Part shown: positions 44,279 to 53,072 of the stretch, piece after piece
How the letters are laid out: each line of letters opens with the position of its first letter
Numbering within the stretch: position 1 is the first letter of the stretch
The notes under the pieces: generated by a model
Database searches by the model: none
What the model saw: the letters and a program-made list of their open reading frames with translations, nothing else
Told to the model about the DNA's origin: nothing
From: an uncultured Oscillospiraceae bacterium
GTDB lineage: Bacteria > Bacillota > Clostridia > Oscillospirales > Oscillospiraceae
DNA length: 64,000 bases
NCBI GenBank assembly: GCA_947627325.1
Contig: CANQVO010000001.1
Location: forward strand, 213,767 to 277,766
Direction: 5' to 3'
Translations under genes and position numbers: made by a program

Positions 44279-44851
44279 TCAGGGCCGCGCCAGCTTTTTG
44301 CGGATGCGCTGGACGGCGTTGTCCACGCTCTTGGCGGACCGGTGGGTGGCCTGGGCGATCTCCCGGTAGGAGAGGCCGCGCAGATAGTGCTCCAGGATCT
44401 CCCGCTCCAGGGGGGATAGATTCTCCTCCATGCGGCCCAGCTCCTCGGCCCAGTCCTCCCGGGCGATGAGCAGTTCCTCGGGCCCCAGGGGGGCGGCCGC
44501 GGCGGGCTCTACGTGGTCCCGCTCCCAGGAGAGGGCGGCGTTGAGCACCGCGTGCTTTTCCCGTCCGGCGGAGCGGACCGCCGAGCGCAGGCGGTTGCGG
44601 ATGCAGACCTGGGCGAAGGTGGCAAAGGCGGCGTCCCGGTCGGGCCGGTACTCCCGGATGGCGTCCAGAAGACCGAGGAAGCCCTCTTGCGTCAGATCCT
44701 CGCTGTCTCCCCCCGCCAGGAACAGGGGGCGGGCGCAGGAGCGGACGGCGCGGGAGTAGCGCAGGATCAGCGTCTCCTCCGCGGCGCGGTCGCCGTCGCG
44801 GGCCATTTTTTGGAGGGTCTGGTCGGGCAATTCCTCTAAAATTTGGCTCAT
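44279..44851 (-). CDS. sigH: RNA polymerase sigma-H-like factor
   Basis: 190 aa. Region 2 has LRYSRAVRSCARPLFLAGGDSEDLTQEGFLGLLDAIREYRPDRDAAFATFA (span about 28-78), close to Spo0H. Region 4 carries LSYREIAQATHRSAKSVDNAVQRIRKKL. The order and length fit SigH, the transition-state sigma factor that starts sporulation, though it is shorter in the linker than B. subtilis Spo0H. Own promoter at 44882-44911. Confidence 0.8.
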   Translation of the reverse strand: MSQILEELPDQTLQKMARDGDRAAEETLILRYSRAVRSCARPLFLAGGDSEDLTQEGFLGLLDAIREYRPDRDAAFATFAQVCIRNRLRSAVRSAGREKHAVLNAALSWERDHVEPAAAAPLGPEELLIAREDWAEELGRMEENLSPLEREILEHYLRGLSYREIAQATHRSAKSVDNAVQRIRKKLARP

Positions 44852-44881
44852 TTGACCCGCTCCTTATCATCGCCACTGGTC

Positions 44882-44911
44882 ATTATAGTATAATTCCCGT
44901 ACAACTGTCAA
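44882..44911 (-). promoter_or_regulatory. Promoter of sigH
   Basis: On the minus strand TTGACA (44906-44911), 18-bp spacer, TATAAT (44882-44887), 31 bp before the ATG. Confidence 0.85.
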
Positions 44912-44983
44912 GAGATTTATGCAAAATATTTTATGTTGGCCCTAACTTTCAACAAATTTTGTGGGTTGTGACAAAATTTTTGG

Positions 44984-46336
44984 TCACAGCCGCTTCACCA
45001 GCTCCGCCAGGTCGGCGGCCACGGCGTCGGCCTGCTCCTGCTCCTTGGCCTCCACCATCACCCGGATCAAGGGCTCGGTGCCGGAGGGGCGGATGAGGAT
45101 GCGGCCGGTGTTGGCCAGTTCCGCCTGGGCCTTGTCCACCGCGTCCTGGAGCTTTTGGGAGGCCATGATGGTCTCCTTGCGCTCCTTGGACTCCACCACC
45201 ACGTTCACCAGGGTCTGAGGGTAGCGCTTGCACATCCCGGCCAGGTCGGAGATCTTCCCGGCGGAGGACTTGGCGAAGACGGCCAGCAGCTGGAGGGCGG
45301 TGAGCTCGCCGTCGCCGGTGGTGGTGTACTTGCGGAAGATGGTGTGGCCCGACTGCTCGCCCCCCAGCAGGAAGCCGCCCCGCTCCATCTCCTCCAGCAC
45401 GTTGCGGTCGCCCACGGGGGTACAGCCCATTTTTAGCCCGTGCTCCTTGCAGAAGATGCGAAAGCCCAGGTTGCTCATGACGGTGGCCACCACGGTGTTG
45501 TGGGGCAGCTCCCCCCGCTGGAGCAGGTCCAGCCCGCAGATGGCCAGCACCTGGTCGCCGTCGATGAGCGTCCCCGCCTCGTCCACCGCCAGGCAGCGGT
45601 CGGCGTCGCCGTCAAAGGCGATGCCCACGTCGTAGCCCCCGGCCTTCACCTTCTGGGCCAGCTGGTCGATGTGGGTGGAGCCGCAGGCGCTGTTGATGTT
45701 GAGGCCGTCGGGCTGGGCGTGGATCACGTCGAATTTCAGCCCCGCAAAGCGGGCGAAGAGCCGGGGGGCGGTGGCGGAGGCGGCGCCGTTGGCGCAGTCC
45801 ACCAGGATCTTGAGGCCGGAGAGGTCGGCGTCGATGGTGGAGACCAGGTGGTCGATGTACGCCTCGCTCTCCCGCTCGTCCGCCTCCACGATGAGGCCGA
45901 TGTCCCCGTGGGTCTTCCGGGGGACCGGCACCTGGTTCAGGATAATATCCTCGATCTCCCCCTCCAGCGCGTCGGAGAGCTTGAAACCCTGGCCGTTGAA
46001 GATCTTGATGCCGTTGTGTTCAAAGGGGTTGTGGGAGGCGGAGATGACGATGCCGGCGTCGGCGCTGTTGCGGATGGTGGCGAAGGCCACGCCGGGGGTG
46101 GGGATGACCCCCAGGCGGAGCACGTCCGCCCCCGCCGAGCACAGTCCGGCGATCAGGGCCGCCTCCAGCACGTCGGAGGACACACGGGTGTCTTTGCCGA
46201 TGGTAAAGAGGGGCCGGCCGTGCTTCTCCTTCGCCAGCACCGCGGCGGCGGCCAGGCCCACCTGGTAGGCCAGCTCGCCGTCCAACCCGGCGTTCACCAC
46301 GCCCCGGATGCCGTCGGTCCCAAAGAGTTTGCCCAT
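44984..46336 (-). CDS. glmM: Phosphoglucosamine mutase
   Basis: 450 aa from ATG 46336 (SD AAAAGGAG). MGKLFGTDGIRG start, phosphoserine loop GIVISASHNPFEHNGIKIF, metal loop DGDADRCLAVDE and the C-terminal phosphate-binding RPSGTEPLIRVM. It converts glucosamine-6-phosphate to glucosamine-1-phosphate for peptidoglycan. It lies 49 bp after ruvB. Confidence 0.96.
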   Translation of the reverse strand: MGKLFGTDGIRGVVNAGLDGELAYQVGLAAAAVLAKEKHGRPLFTIGKDTRVSSDVLEAALIAGLCSAGADVLRLGVIPTPGVAFATIRNSADAGIVISASHNPFEHNGIKIFNGQGFKLSDALEGEIEDIILNQVPVPRKTHGDIGLIVEADERESEAYIDHLVSTIDADLSGLKILVDCANGAASATAPRLFARFAGLKFDVIHAQPDGLNINSACGSTHIDQLAQKVKAGGYDVGIAFDGDADRCLAVDEAGTLIDGDQVLAICGLDLLQRGELPHNTVVATVMSNLGFRIFCKEHGLKMGCTPVGDRNVLEEMERGGFLLGGEQSGHTIFRKYTTTGDGELTALQLLAVFAKSSAGKISDLAGMCKRYPQTLVNVVVESKERKETIMASQKLQDAVDKAQAELANTGRILIRPSGTEPLIRVMVEAKEQEQADAVAADLAELVKRL

Positions 46337-46385
46337 AGCGATCGACTCCTTTTCCGCGCCCCGGCCGCGCCTGGGGCGCTTTGAT

Positions 46386-47441
46386 TTACAGGGTGAGCTG
46401 GTCCAGCCCGCTCCCCGCGGGCGGGGTGAGGCCCAGGTGCTCATAGGCCCGGGCCGTCACACAGCGGCCCCGGGGGGTGCGGGTGAGAAAGCCCATCTGC
46501 ATGAGATAGGGCTCGTACACGTCCTCCAGGGTCACCGCCTCTTCGTTGATGGTGGCGGCCAGGGTCTCCAGCCCCACCGGGCCGCCGCCGTAGTGCTGGA
46601 TGATGGAGCCCAGCATCCGCCGGTCGATGGCGTCCAGACCCAGGTAGTCCACCTCCAGGGCGGTGAGGGCCTGGTCGGCGGCGTCCTTGGTGATGGTGCC
46701 CGAGCCCTTCACCTGGGCGAAGTCCCGCACCCGGCGGAGCATTCGGTTGGCGATGCGGGGGGTGCCCCGGCTGCGCCGGGCGATCTCCATGGCCCCCGCG
46801 TCCTCGATGGGGACCTCCAGGATCCCCGCCGAGCGCTTGACGATCAGCCCCAGCTCCTCGGGGCTGTAAAGCTCCAGCCGCAAAGTGACCCCGAAGCGGT
46901 CCCGCAAGGGGGCGGAGAGCTGACCGGCCCGGGTGGTGGCGCCGATGAGGGTGAACTTGGGCAGGTCCAGGCGGATGGAGTTGGCGGAGGGGCCCTTGCC
47001 GATGATGATGTCGATGGCGTAGTCCTCCATGGCGGGGTACAGGATCTCCTCCACCTGGCGGTTGAGCCGGTGGATCTCGTCCACAAAGAGGATGTCGTTT
47101 TCCTGGAGGTTGGTCAGCAGGGCGGCCAGGTCCCCGGGCTTTTCGATGGCGGGGCCGGAGGTGATGCGGATGTTCACCCCCATCTCGTTGGCGATGATGC
47201 CGGAGAGGGTGGTCTTGCCCAGGCCCGGGGGGCCGTGGAGCAACACATGATCCAGCGCCTCCCCCCGGAGCTTGGCCGCCTGGATGAAGACGCTCAGATT
47301 CTCCTTGGCCTTGACCTGGCCGATGTACTCCGACAGGGTCTTGGGCCGCAGGGAGTACTCCCCCTCGTCCTCCCGCAAAAGGGAGGTGGCCACCAGGGGC
47401 TCCTGGGTCTCAAAGCCGCTCTCGGAAAAGTCGATGCTCAC
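46386..47441 (-). CDS. ruvB: Holliday junction branch migration helicase RuvB
   Basis: 351 aa. Walker A GPPGLGKT (70-77), Walker B LFVDEIHR (D121, E122), sensor [18 protein letters not shown] and the winged-helix C-terminus ([30 protein letters not shown]...RTPRGR, about 285-330). The motor of the RuvABC complex. Between it and ruvA is an unrelated lipoprotein gene. Confidence 0.97.
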   Translation of the reverse strand: MSIDFSESGFETQEPLVATSLLREDEGEYSLRPKTLSEYIGQVKAKENLSVFIQAAKLRGEALDHVLLHGPPGLGKTTLSGIIANEMGVNIRITSGPAIEKPGDLAALLTNLQENDILFVDEIHRLNRQVEEILYPAMEDYAIDIIIGKGPSANSIRLDLPKFTLIGATTRAGQLSAPLRDRFGVTLRLELYSPEELGLIVKRSAGILEVPIEDAGAMEIARRSRGTPRIANRMLRRVRDFAQVKGSGTITKDAADQALTALEVDYLGLDAIDRRMLGSIIQHYGGGPVGLETLAATINEEAVTLEDVYEPYLMQMGFLTRTPRGRCVTARAYEHLGLTPPAGSGLDQLTL

Positions 47442-47475
47442 GCCGTCACGCCCTTTCCCGTGGTGTGGGGGCCGC

Positions 47476-47949
47476 TCAATAGCCCGTGGTCAGGGTGAAG
47501 GTGTAGATGGCCCCGTGCTCCACGGGGGTGGAGTCCACCCCGGTGTTCACCCGCTCGCCGTCCTTGGTCAGGCACCACCACTGCTCCTGGTCCGCGTCCG
47601 CCGTCTCGCCGTCCACCGTGGTGACGAAGAGGCCGTAGGCGCCCTCCTCCCCGGAGATGTAGCCGTTCTCCTCCAGGGCCTCCCCCAGGAACTCCTTGTC
47701 GGTGACCACGTAGTCGATCAGGGCGGTATTGTCCCCGTGGACCACCTGGAGCATGAACTCCGCCTCGCCCTCGCCCACTTCCTCGGGCACGTAGTCCCCG
47801 GGGCCGGGGAGGTCGGGGGCGGGCAGGGGCGTTGCCGCCGGGGCCTCGGTCTCCCCGGAGGCGTCAGAGGAGTTGTTCTTGGGGCCGCAGGCCGCCAGGG
47901 CCAACAGCATGGTCGCCGACAACAGCAGGGCAAGCAGACGTTTTTTCAT
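47476..47949 (-). CDS. DUF4430-type lipoprotein inserted between ruvA and ruvB
   Basis: 157 aa. Lipoprotein signal with lipobox LAAC (Cys21), then a Ser/Ala/Pro linker. The rest ([28 protein letters not shown] ... [29 protein letters not shown], about 66-155) matches the DUF4430 pattern, related to the C-terminal domain of transcobalamin-like proteins. A cobalamin role is not shown. The 10-bp and 34-bp gaps to its neighbours suggest co-transcription with the ruv genes. Confidence 0.8.
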   Translation of the reverse strand: MKKRLLALLLSATMLLALAACGPKNNSSDASGETEAPAATPLPAPDLPGPGDYVPEEVGEGEAEFMLQVVHGDNTALIDYVVTDKEFLGEALEENGYISGEEGAYGLFVTTVDGETADADQEQWWCLTKDGERVNTGVDSTPVEHGAIYTFTLTTGY

Positions 47950-47959
47950 GGCGGTTTCC

Positions 47960-48565
47960 TCACTTTACCATTTTCTTCAGAGCCTGACGGACGATCTCCT
48001 CCAGGCTCAGTCCTTCCAGATCCAGTCCCTTCAGCGCCAGGGCCACCTCCTGGGAGGAGTACCCCAGCACCGCCAGGGCGGCGGCGGCCTCGCTGGCCTT
48101 GTTCTGGGGGATGACGGTCACCCCGGTGCCGCCGTAGCTCTCCCCGCCGGGGGCGGGCAGCTGGCCCTTGGCCAGCTTGTCCTTGAGCTCCAAGATCACC
48201 CGCTGGGCGATCTTCTTGCCCACCCCGGGGGCGGCGGTCAGGGCCCGCTCGTCCCCGGTGATGATGGCGGCGGCCAGGCCCTCAGGGGTGGTGGAGGACA
48301 GGATCGCCAGGGCCGCCTTGGGCCCCACGCCGGAGACCCCCAGGAGCAGTTCAAAACAGCTCCGCTCGTTCTCGCTGTAAAACCCGTAGAGCTCCATGGC
48401 GTCCTCCCGGACGTTCAGGTAGGTGTAGAGCGTGGCCTCCCTGCCCCGCTCCAGGCGGGAGAGGGTGGTCTGGGTGGTGTGGCAGGCGTAGCCCACCCCG
48501 CCGCAGTCGATGACGGCCAGGCGCGGGGCCACATGGGCCACGGGGCCCTTGACGTAGTAAAACAT
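47960..48565 (-). CDS. ruvA: Holliday junction DNA-binding protein RuvA
   Basis: 201 aa. OB-fold N-terminus MFYYVKGPVAHVAPRLAVID, helix-hairpin-helix motifs VSGVGPKAALAIL and APGVGKKIAQRVILELKDKL, and the C-terminal domain III that contacts RuvB (ALAVLGYSSQEVALAL). It begins 3 bp after ruvC. Confidence 0.96.
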   Translation of the reverse strand: MFYYVKGPVAHVAPRLAVIDCGGVGYACHTTQTTLSRLERGREATLYTYLNVREDAMELYGFYSENERSCFELLLGVSGVGPKAALAILSSTTPEGLAAAIITGDERALTAAPGVGKKIAQRVILELKDKLAKGQLPAPGGESYGGTGVTVIPQNKASEAAAALAVLGYSSQEVALALKGLDLEGLSLEEIVRQALKKMVK

Positions 48566-48568
48566 GGG

Positions 48569-49057
48569 CTAACCTCGATTCAGAAGAGATGTGGCCGACC
48601 GGGCGTGGCAGAGGGCGATGGCCACGGCGTCCGCCGCGTCGTCCGGCTTGGGGACGGCGCTCAGGCGCAACAGGCGTTTGGTCATCTCCATCACCTGGCG
48701 CTTTTCCGCCTTGCCGTAGCCGGTGACGGCGCTTTTCACCTGGCTGGGGTCGTATTCGTAGATGGGAAGGCCCGCCCGCTCCGCCTCGGCCAGGATGACC
48801 CCCCGGGCCTGGGCCACGCCGATGCCGGTGGTGACGTTGTTGCCGAAGTAGAGCTTTTCGATGGCCATGGCGTCGGGGGAGAACTGGGCGATGAGGGTGG
48901 TCATGTCCTGGCTGATCTGCAGCAGCCGCTTGGAGAGGGGCAGGCCCGCGGGGGTGTTGATGGCCCCGCAGGTGATGAGCTGGGTGACCTCCCGGGTCTT
49001 CTGCACCACGCCGAAGCCCACGATGGCGTAGCCCGGGTCGATGCCTAAGATCACCAA
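48569..49057 (-). CDS. ruvC: Crossover junction endodeoxyribonuclease RuvC
   Basis: 162 aa from TTG 49057 (SD GGAGGTG 6 nt upstream); GTG 49054 is the alternative. Catalytic acids in VILGIDPGYA (Asp), AIEKLYFGNN (Glu) and the C-terminal KPDDAADAVAIALCH pair. The normal RuvC length is about 165 aa. Confidence 0.95.
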   Translation of the reverse strand: MVILGIDPGYAIVGFGVVQKTREVTQLITCGAINTPAGLPLSKRLLQISQDMTTLIAQFSPDAMAIEKLYFGNNVTTGIGVAQARGVILAEAERAGLPIYEYDPSQVKSAVTGYGKAEKRQVMEMTKRLLRLSAVPKPDDAADAVAIALCHARSATSLLNRG

Positions 49058-49129
49058 CTTCCCCACCTCCGCCCTCGGGTGAACTGTAACGATACCATTA
49101 TACAAAACTCCCCGCCCTTTTGCAACAAA

Positions 49130-49165
49130 AACAAAAAAGGACCGGCGCCCCGTGTGGAGCGCCGG
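49130..49165 (-). terminator. Terminator of the Rrf2 gene
   Basis: Stem CCGGCGC / GCGCCGG (49142-49148 with 49159-49165) with a 10-nt loop, then a T-rich tract on the minus strand. It lies 6 bp after the stop. Confidence 0.85.
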
Positions 49166-49170
49166 AGGAT

Positions 49171-49599
49171 TCAGCCGTTATCGGAGAGCTGGCCCGTCCC
49201 GTCCGCCAGGTCCTGCAGGGTGGTGGCGTCCACCACCTGGTCCACCGCCTGGGCGATGCGCCGCCAGAGGGGGGCGGTGGGGCAGCTATCCCGGCGGGCG
49301 CAGGGGGCGCCGTCCGCGGCGGCGCAGTCCACCGGGGCCAGGGAGCCCTCCTGGGTCCGCAGGATCTCCCCCACGGTGTATTCCTCCGGGGCCTTGGTGA
49401 GCAGATATCCCCCCGAGGCGCCCCGGACGCTCCGCAACAGTCCCGCCCGGATCAGGGGGGCGACCAGTTGTTCCAGGTACTTTTCCGAGATCCCCTGCCG
49501 CTTGGCCACGTCCCGCAGGGCCACCGGCCCCTCCTGCCCCGACTGGGCCAGGTCCACCATCATCCGCAGGGCGTACCGGCCCTTGGTGGAGATCTTCAC
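49171..49599 (-). CDS. Rrf2-family iron-sulfur-type transcriptional regulator
   Basis: 142 aa. Winged helix from MKISTKGRYALRMMVDLA onward. Three Cys residues (C92, C100, C106; spacing C-x7-C-x5-C) match the [2Fe-2S] ligands of IscR-type regulators. No isc or suf genes are adjacent, so the target is probably elsewhere. Own promoter 49633-49661. Confidence 0.9.
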   Translation of the reverse strand: MKISTKGRYALRMMVDLAQSGQEGPVALRDVAKRQGISEKYLEQLVAPLIRAGLLRSVRGASGGYLLTKAPEEYTVGEILRTQEGSLAPVDCAAADGAPCARRDSCPTAPLWRRIAQAVDQVVDATTLQDLADGTGQLSDNG

Positions 49600-49632
49600 G
49601 CCGCTCCCCCCTCTCCCTTTTTCTCTCTAAAT

Positions 49633-49661
49633 AAAATACCACGACTTTACCGGGTTTTCAA
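49633..49661 (-). promoter_or_regulatory. Promoter of the Rrf2 gene
   Basis: On the minus strand TTGAAA (49656-49661), 17-bp spacer, TATTTT (49633-49638), 34 bp before the ATG. Confidence 0.75.
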
Positions 49662-49665
49662 GTCC

Positions 49666-50046
49666 TTAGAGAAGATTTTCCAAAAGCGGCCGCTCCATAT
49701 CCCCCAACAGTTCCAGCTGTTTCACCAGCCGGGCGTTGGCCGCGGAGTACTCCCCCGCCTCCTGGCACTGGAGCAGTTCCAGCGTCTCGGCAAAGCCGCA
49801 GGCGATCTGGTCGGTCACGTCGTGCTCCAAGGTGGCGTGCAGGTAGAAGTGCTTCCCCTCCCACCGCTCCGACGCCTGCCGGGTCAGCCCGGCGGCCTCC
49901 GTCCAGTCCCCCGCCTCGGCCCGCGCCTCCGCCTGGGTCAGCAGGCCGGTGAGCTCCCCGGTGAGACCGTGCAGGGCGGCCCCGTGCCACCCGGCCAGGC
50001 CCACCAGGGCGATGAGCAGCCCCAGGGCCAGCCATCCCCGCCTCAT
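49666..50046 (-). CDS. DUF4363-type small membrane-anchored protein
   Basis: 126 aa; ATG 50046 overlaps the stop of the DUF421 gene (ATGA). N-terminal TM anchor (residues 5-24), then a helical external domain with many Glu, Ala and Leu (GLTRQASERWEGKHFYLHATLEHDVTDQI is its central part, about 53-81). In Clostridia DUF4363 proteins commonly accompany DUF421 proteins, as here. Function unknown. Confidence 0.8.
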   Translation of the reverse strand: MRRGWLALGLLIALVGLAGWHGAALHGLTGELTGLLTQAEARAEAGDWTEAAGLTRQASERWEGKHFYLHATLEHDVTDQIACGFAETLELLQCQEAGEYSAANARLVKQLELLGDMERPLLENLL

Positions 50047-50723
50047 CTCGCTCCCTCCTTTTTGGCGAAGGTCACCTGACCCTCCTCGTCCACCCACAGG
50101 GCAAAGACCTCCTCCACCCGCTTGACGTGGTGGCCCTTGAGCTGTTTGTCCAGCCACGCCTGGTTCAGCCCCCGGCCCTTCAGGTTGCGCTCCAGCAGTC
50201 GCCCGTCGCTGATGATGAGGGTGGGCAGGCCGGGCTCCGGGGGCCGCAGGCCCAGTTGGGAGGCGGTGGCCGGGGAGTCGGCGGCGGTGAGCAGGACGGT
50301 GAGCTGGCCGTTGGTCTCCAGGATGGCGTACTTGACGGTGGAGAGGTCGGCCACCCCCTGACAGCGCAGTTCCTCCGCCAACTCGTCCAGGGTGAAGCGG
50401 TTTTTCCGCATCTCCGCCTGGCACAGCCGGCCGTCCCGCACCACGATGCTGGGCACGCCGCACATCAGCGCCCGGAAGCGGACGCTCCGCATGGTGAGGA
50501 TGGAGATGAGCAGGGTGATGCACAGCAGGGTGAGGATGGGCACCACCCCGGTGATGAGGGGGATGCCGAAATCCTGCATGGGCACGGCGGCCAGGTCGGC
50601 GATGAGCAGGGTGAACACCAGCTCGCTGGGCTCCAACTCCCCCACCTGCCGCTTGCCCATGAGCCGGATGCCCAGGATGATGAGCAGATAGAGGACCACG
50701 GTGCGAAACAGGGCGATAAACAA
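50043..50723 (-). CDS. DUF421 (YetF-like) membrane protein
   Basis: 226 aa from TTG 50723 (SD GGGAGGG, 6 nt). Three N-terminal TM helices, motif LGIRLMGKRQVGELEPSELVFTLLIADLAAVPM (residues about 17-49), which defines the family, and a C-terminal cytoplasmic or periplasmic alpha/beta domain (PTLIISDGRLLERNLKGRGLN). B. subtilis relatives are linked to spore membranes. It is coupled to the DUF4363 gene. Confidence 0.87.
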   Translation of the reverse strand: MFIALFRTVVLYLLIILGIRLMGKRQVGELEPSELVFTLLIADLAAVPMQDFGIPLITGVVPILTLLCITLLISILTMRSVRFRALMCGVPSIVVRDGRLCQAEMRKNRFTLDELAEELRCQGVADLSTVKYAILETNGQLTVLLTAADSPATASQLGLRPPEPGLPTLIISDGRLLERNLKGRGLNQAWLDKQLKGHHVKRVEEVFALWVDEEGQVTFAKKEGAR

Positions 50724-50860
50724 GGGCGTCCCTCCCAAAACAGGCTCTGATACCCTCTATCTTCTCCCGCCAGGCGGCGCTTATGCGCCCCTCCGCCCCC
50801 CGCGGGAGCGGCCGCCGCCCCGTCCCCGCCGTTCTTTTTCGCATTTTTCCAAAAAAGAGG

Positions 50861-50889
50861 TTGCCATGGCGCTTTTGTTAGTGTATAAT
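50861..50889 (+). promoter_or_regulatory. Sigma-A promoter of the EF-G-like gene
   Basis: TTGCCA (50861-50866), 17-bp spacer, TATAAT (50884-50889), 46 bp before the ATG. Confidence 0.85.
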
Positions 50890-50935
50890 GACTAATAGTT
50901 TGGTTCTATCATTTGAACACGAAGGAGCGAGGCAC

Positions 50936-53008
50936 ATGAGCTATTCCGCGCAAAACATCCGCAACATCTGCCTGCTGGGCCACAGCGGCAACGGCAAGAC
51001 CTCTCTGGTGGAGAGTATGCTCTACCTCACCGGCGGCTCCGCCCGCCTGGGGAAGATCCCCGACGGCAACACCATCTGTGACTACGACCCCGAGGAGACC
51101 AAGCGCCAGACCTCCATCTCCCTGGCCATCGCCCCGGTGGAGTATAACAGCAACAAGATCAACGTGCTGGACACCCCCGGCGGCTTTGACTTCTCCGGGG
51201 AGGTGATGGAGGCCCTCCACGTGGTGGACGCCGCCGTCATCGTCTGCTCGGCCAAGGGCGGCATGAGCGTGGGCGCGGAGAAGGCGTGGAAATACTGCGA
51301 CCAGCGCAAGCTGCCCCGCATCCTCTATATCTCCAAGACCGACGAGGAGAACTCCGACTACAACTCCGCCTTTGAGACCCTGCGGGAGCGGTTCGGCAAG
51401 AACATCGCCCCGGTGGTGGCCCCCATTTGGGACGCGGGCAAAAAGGTCATCGGCATCATCGACGTGCTCCACAAGCGGGCCTACGAGTTCGGCCCCAAGG
51501 GCGAGCGCAAGGAGATCGCCGTTCCCGAGGACAAGCAGTCCGTGGTGGAGGAGCTCTACGACGCGCTGAAGGAGTCGGTGGCCGAGACCAGCGAGGAGTT
51601 TATGGAGAAGTACTTCGGCGGCGAGGACTTCACCTACGCCGAGATGGTCCAGGGCCTGCGCCAGGGCGTGAAGGACCTGAGCCTCTTCCCCGTGGTCTGC
51701 GGCAGCGCCCTCCAGGGCCTGGGCACCCGGATGCTGTTGGACACCATCGTGGACCTGCTCCCCAACCCCCTGGAAGGCAACCCCCACAGCGTCATCAACA
51801 GCGACGGGGAGAGCGAGTCCTTCGTGGTCTCCCCCGGCGCCCTGCCCGCCGCCTTCGTGTTCAAGACCGTCTCCGACCAGTACGGCAAGTTCAGCCTGGT
51901 GAAGGTCCTCTCCGGCTCCATCAAGCCGGATATGCCCATGGTGAACGCCCGCACCAGCGAGGCCGAGAAGCTGGGCCGGCTCTACATCATGAAGGGCAAG
52001 GCCACCGAGGAGGTCAAGGAGCTGGGCTGTGGCGACATCGGCGCCATCGGCAAGATGGATAAGCTCAAGACCGGGGACACCCTCTGTGAGCCCCGGAAGG
52101 TCTTCCAGGTGGCCCCCATCCCCTTCCCCGAGCCCTGCTACTCCGTGGCCATCGCCCCCAAGACCCGGGGCCAGGACGACAAGGTGGCCCAGGGCCTCAA
52201 CCGCATGAACGAGGAGGACCCCTCCTTCTCCGTGGAGAACAACGCCGAGGTCCACCAGACCCTGATCCACGCCGCCGGGGACATCCAGGTGGACGTGCTG
52301 GTGAGCAAACTCAAGAGCCGCTTCAACGTGGACACCGAACTGGCCGAGGCCAAGGTGCCCTACCGGGAGAAGATCCGCAAGAAGGTGGAGAAGCAGGGCC
52401 GCCACAAGAAGCAGACCGGCGGCTCCGGCCAGTTTGGCGACGTGTGGATCCGCTTTGAGCCCAACCCCGAGGAGGAGGGCCTGGTCTTCGCCGAGGAGGT
52501 CTTCGGCGGCAGTGTGCCCAAGAACTTCTTCCCCGCCGTGGAGAAGGGCCTGCGGGAGGCCGTGGTCCACGGCCCCCTGGCGGGCTACCCGGTGGTCAAC
52601 CTGAAGGCCACGCTGTACGACGGGTCCTACCACCCCGTGGACTCCTCCGAGATCGCCTTCAAGACCGCCGCCCAGCTCAGCTACAAGGCCGCCATGCCCG
52701 AGGCCAGCCCCGTCCTGCTGGAGCCCATCGGCTCGCTGAAGGTGGTCATCCCCGACAGCTACATGGGCGACGTGATGGGCGACATCAACAAGCGCCGGGG
52801 CCGGGTCATGGGCATGAACCCCGTGGGCAACGGCGAGCAGGAGGTGGAGGCCGAGGTGCCCATGGCCGAGATGACCACCTACGCCATCGACCTGCGCTCC
52901 ATCACCCAGTCCCGGGGCTCCTTCACCTTCCACTTCGTCCGCTACGAGGACGCCCCTCCCGCCGTCCAGGACAAAGTCATCGCCGAAGCCAAATCCGCCG
53001 AGGACTGA
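50936..53008 (+). CDS. Elongation factor G-like GTPase (second, divergent EF-G)
   Basis: 690 aa from ATG 50936 (SD GAAGGAG). G1 GHSGNGKTS (15-23), G3 DTPGGFDF, G4 SKTD in place of NKxD. Domains II-V follow the EF-G order, ending in a domain V with DVMGDINKRRGRVMGM. The replaced G4 and the lack of neighbouring rpsL/rpsG/tuf show it is not the main fusA but the FusA2-like paralogue found in many Firmicutes and Actinobacteria. It may act in ribosome rescue or stress; not shown here. Confidence 0.85.
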   Translation: MSYSAQNIRNICLLGHSGNGKTSLVESMLYLTGGSARLGKIPDGNTICDYDPEETKRQTSISLAIAPVEYNSNKINVLDTPGGFDFSGEVMEALHVVDAAVIVCSAKGGMSVGAEKAWKYCDQRKLPRILYISKTDEENSDYNSAFETLRERFGKNIAPVVAPIWDAGKKVIGIIDVLHKRAYEFGPKGERKEIAVPEDKQSVVEELYDALKESVAETSEEFMEKYFGGEDFTYAEMVQGLRQGVKDLSLFPVVCGSALQGLGTRMLLDTIVDLLPNPLEGNPHSVINSDGESESFVVSPGALPAAFVFKTVSDQYGKFSLVKVLSGSIKPDMPMVNARTSEAEKLGRLYIMKGKATEEVKELGCGDIGAIGKMDKLKTGDTLCEPRKVFQVAPIPFPEPCYSVAIAPKTRGQDDKVAQGLNRMNEEDPSFSVENNAEVHQTLIHAAGDIQVDVLVSKLKSRFNVDTELAEAKVPYREKIRKKVEKQGRHKKQTGGSGQFGDVWIRFEPNPEEEGLVFAEEVFGGSVPKNFFPAVEKGLREAVVHGPLAGYPVVNLKATLYDGSYHPVDSSEIAFKTAAQLSYKAAMPEASPVLLEPIGSLKVVIPDSYMGDVMGDINKRRGRVMGMNPVGNGEQEVEAEVPMAEMTTYAIDLRSITQSRGSFTFHFVRYEDAPPAVQDKVIAEAKSAED

Positions 53009-53038
53009 TTTCCCCCCGCGCGTTTTCATCTGAACCAC

Positions 53039-53072
53039 AAACGGGCCGCCCGATGTTCGGGCGGCCCGTTTG
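53039..53072. terminator. Terminator between the EF-G-like gene and the TtcA-like gene
   Basis: 13-bp stem ACGGGCCGCCCGA / TCGGGCGGCCCGT, loop TGT, followed by TTGCTATT. It is placed to serve both convergent genes. Confidence 0.85.
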
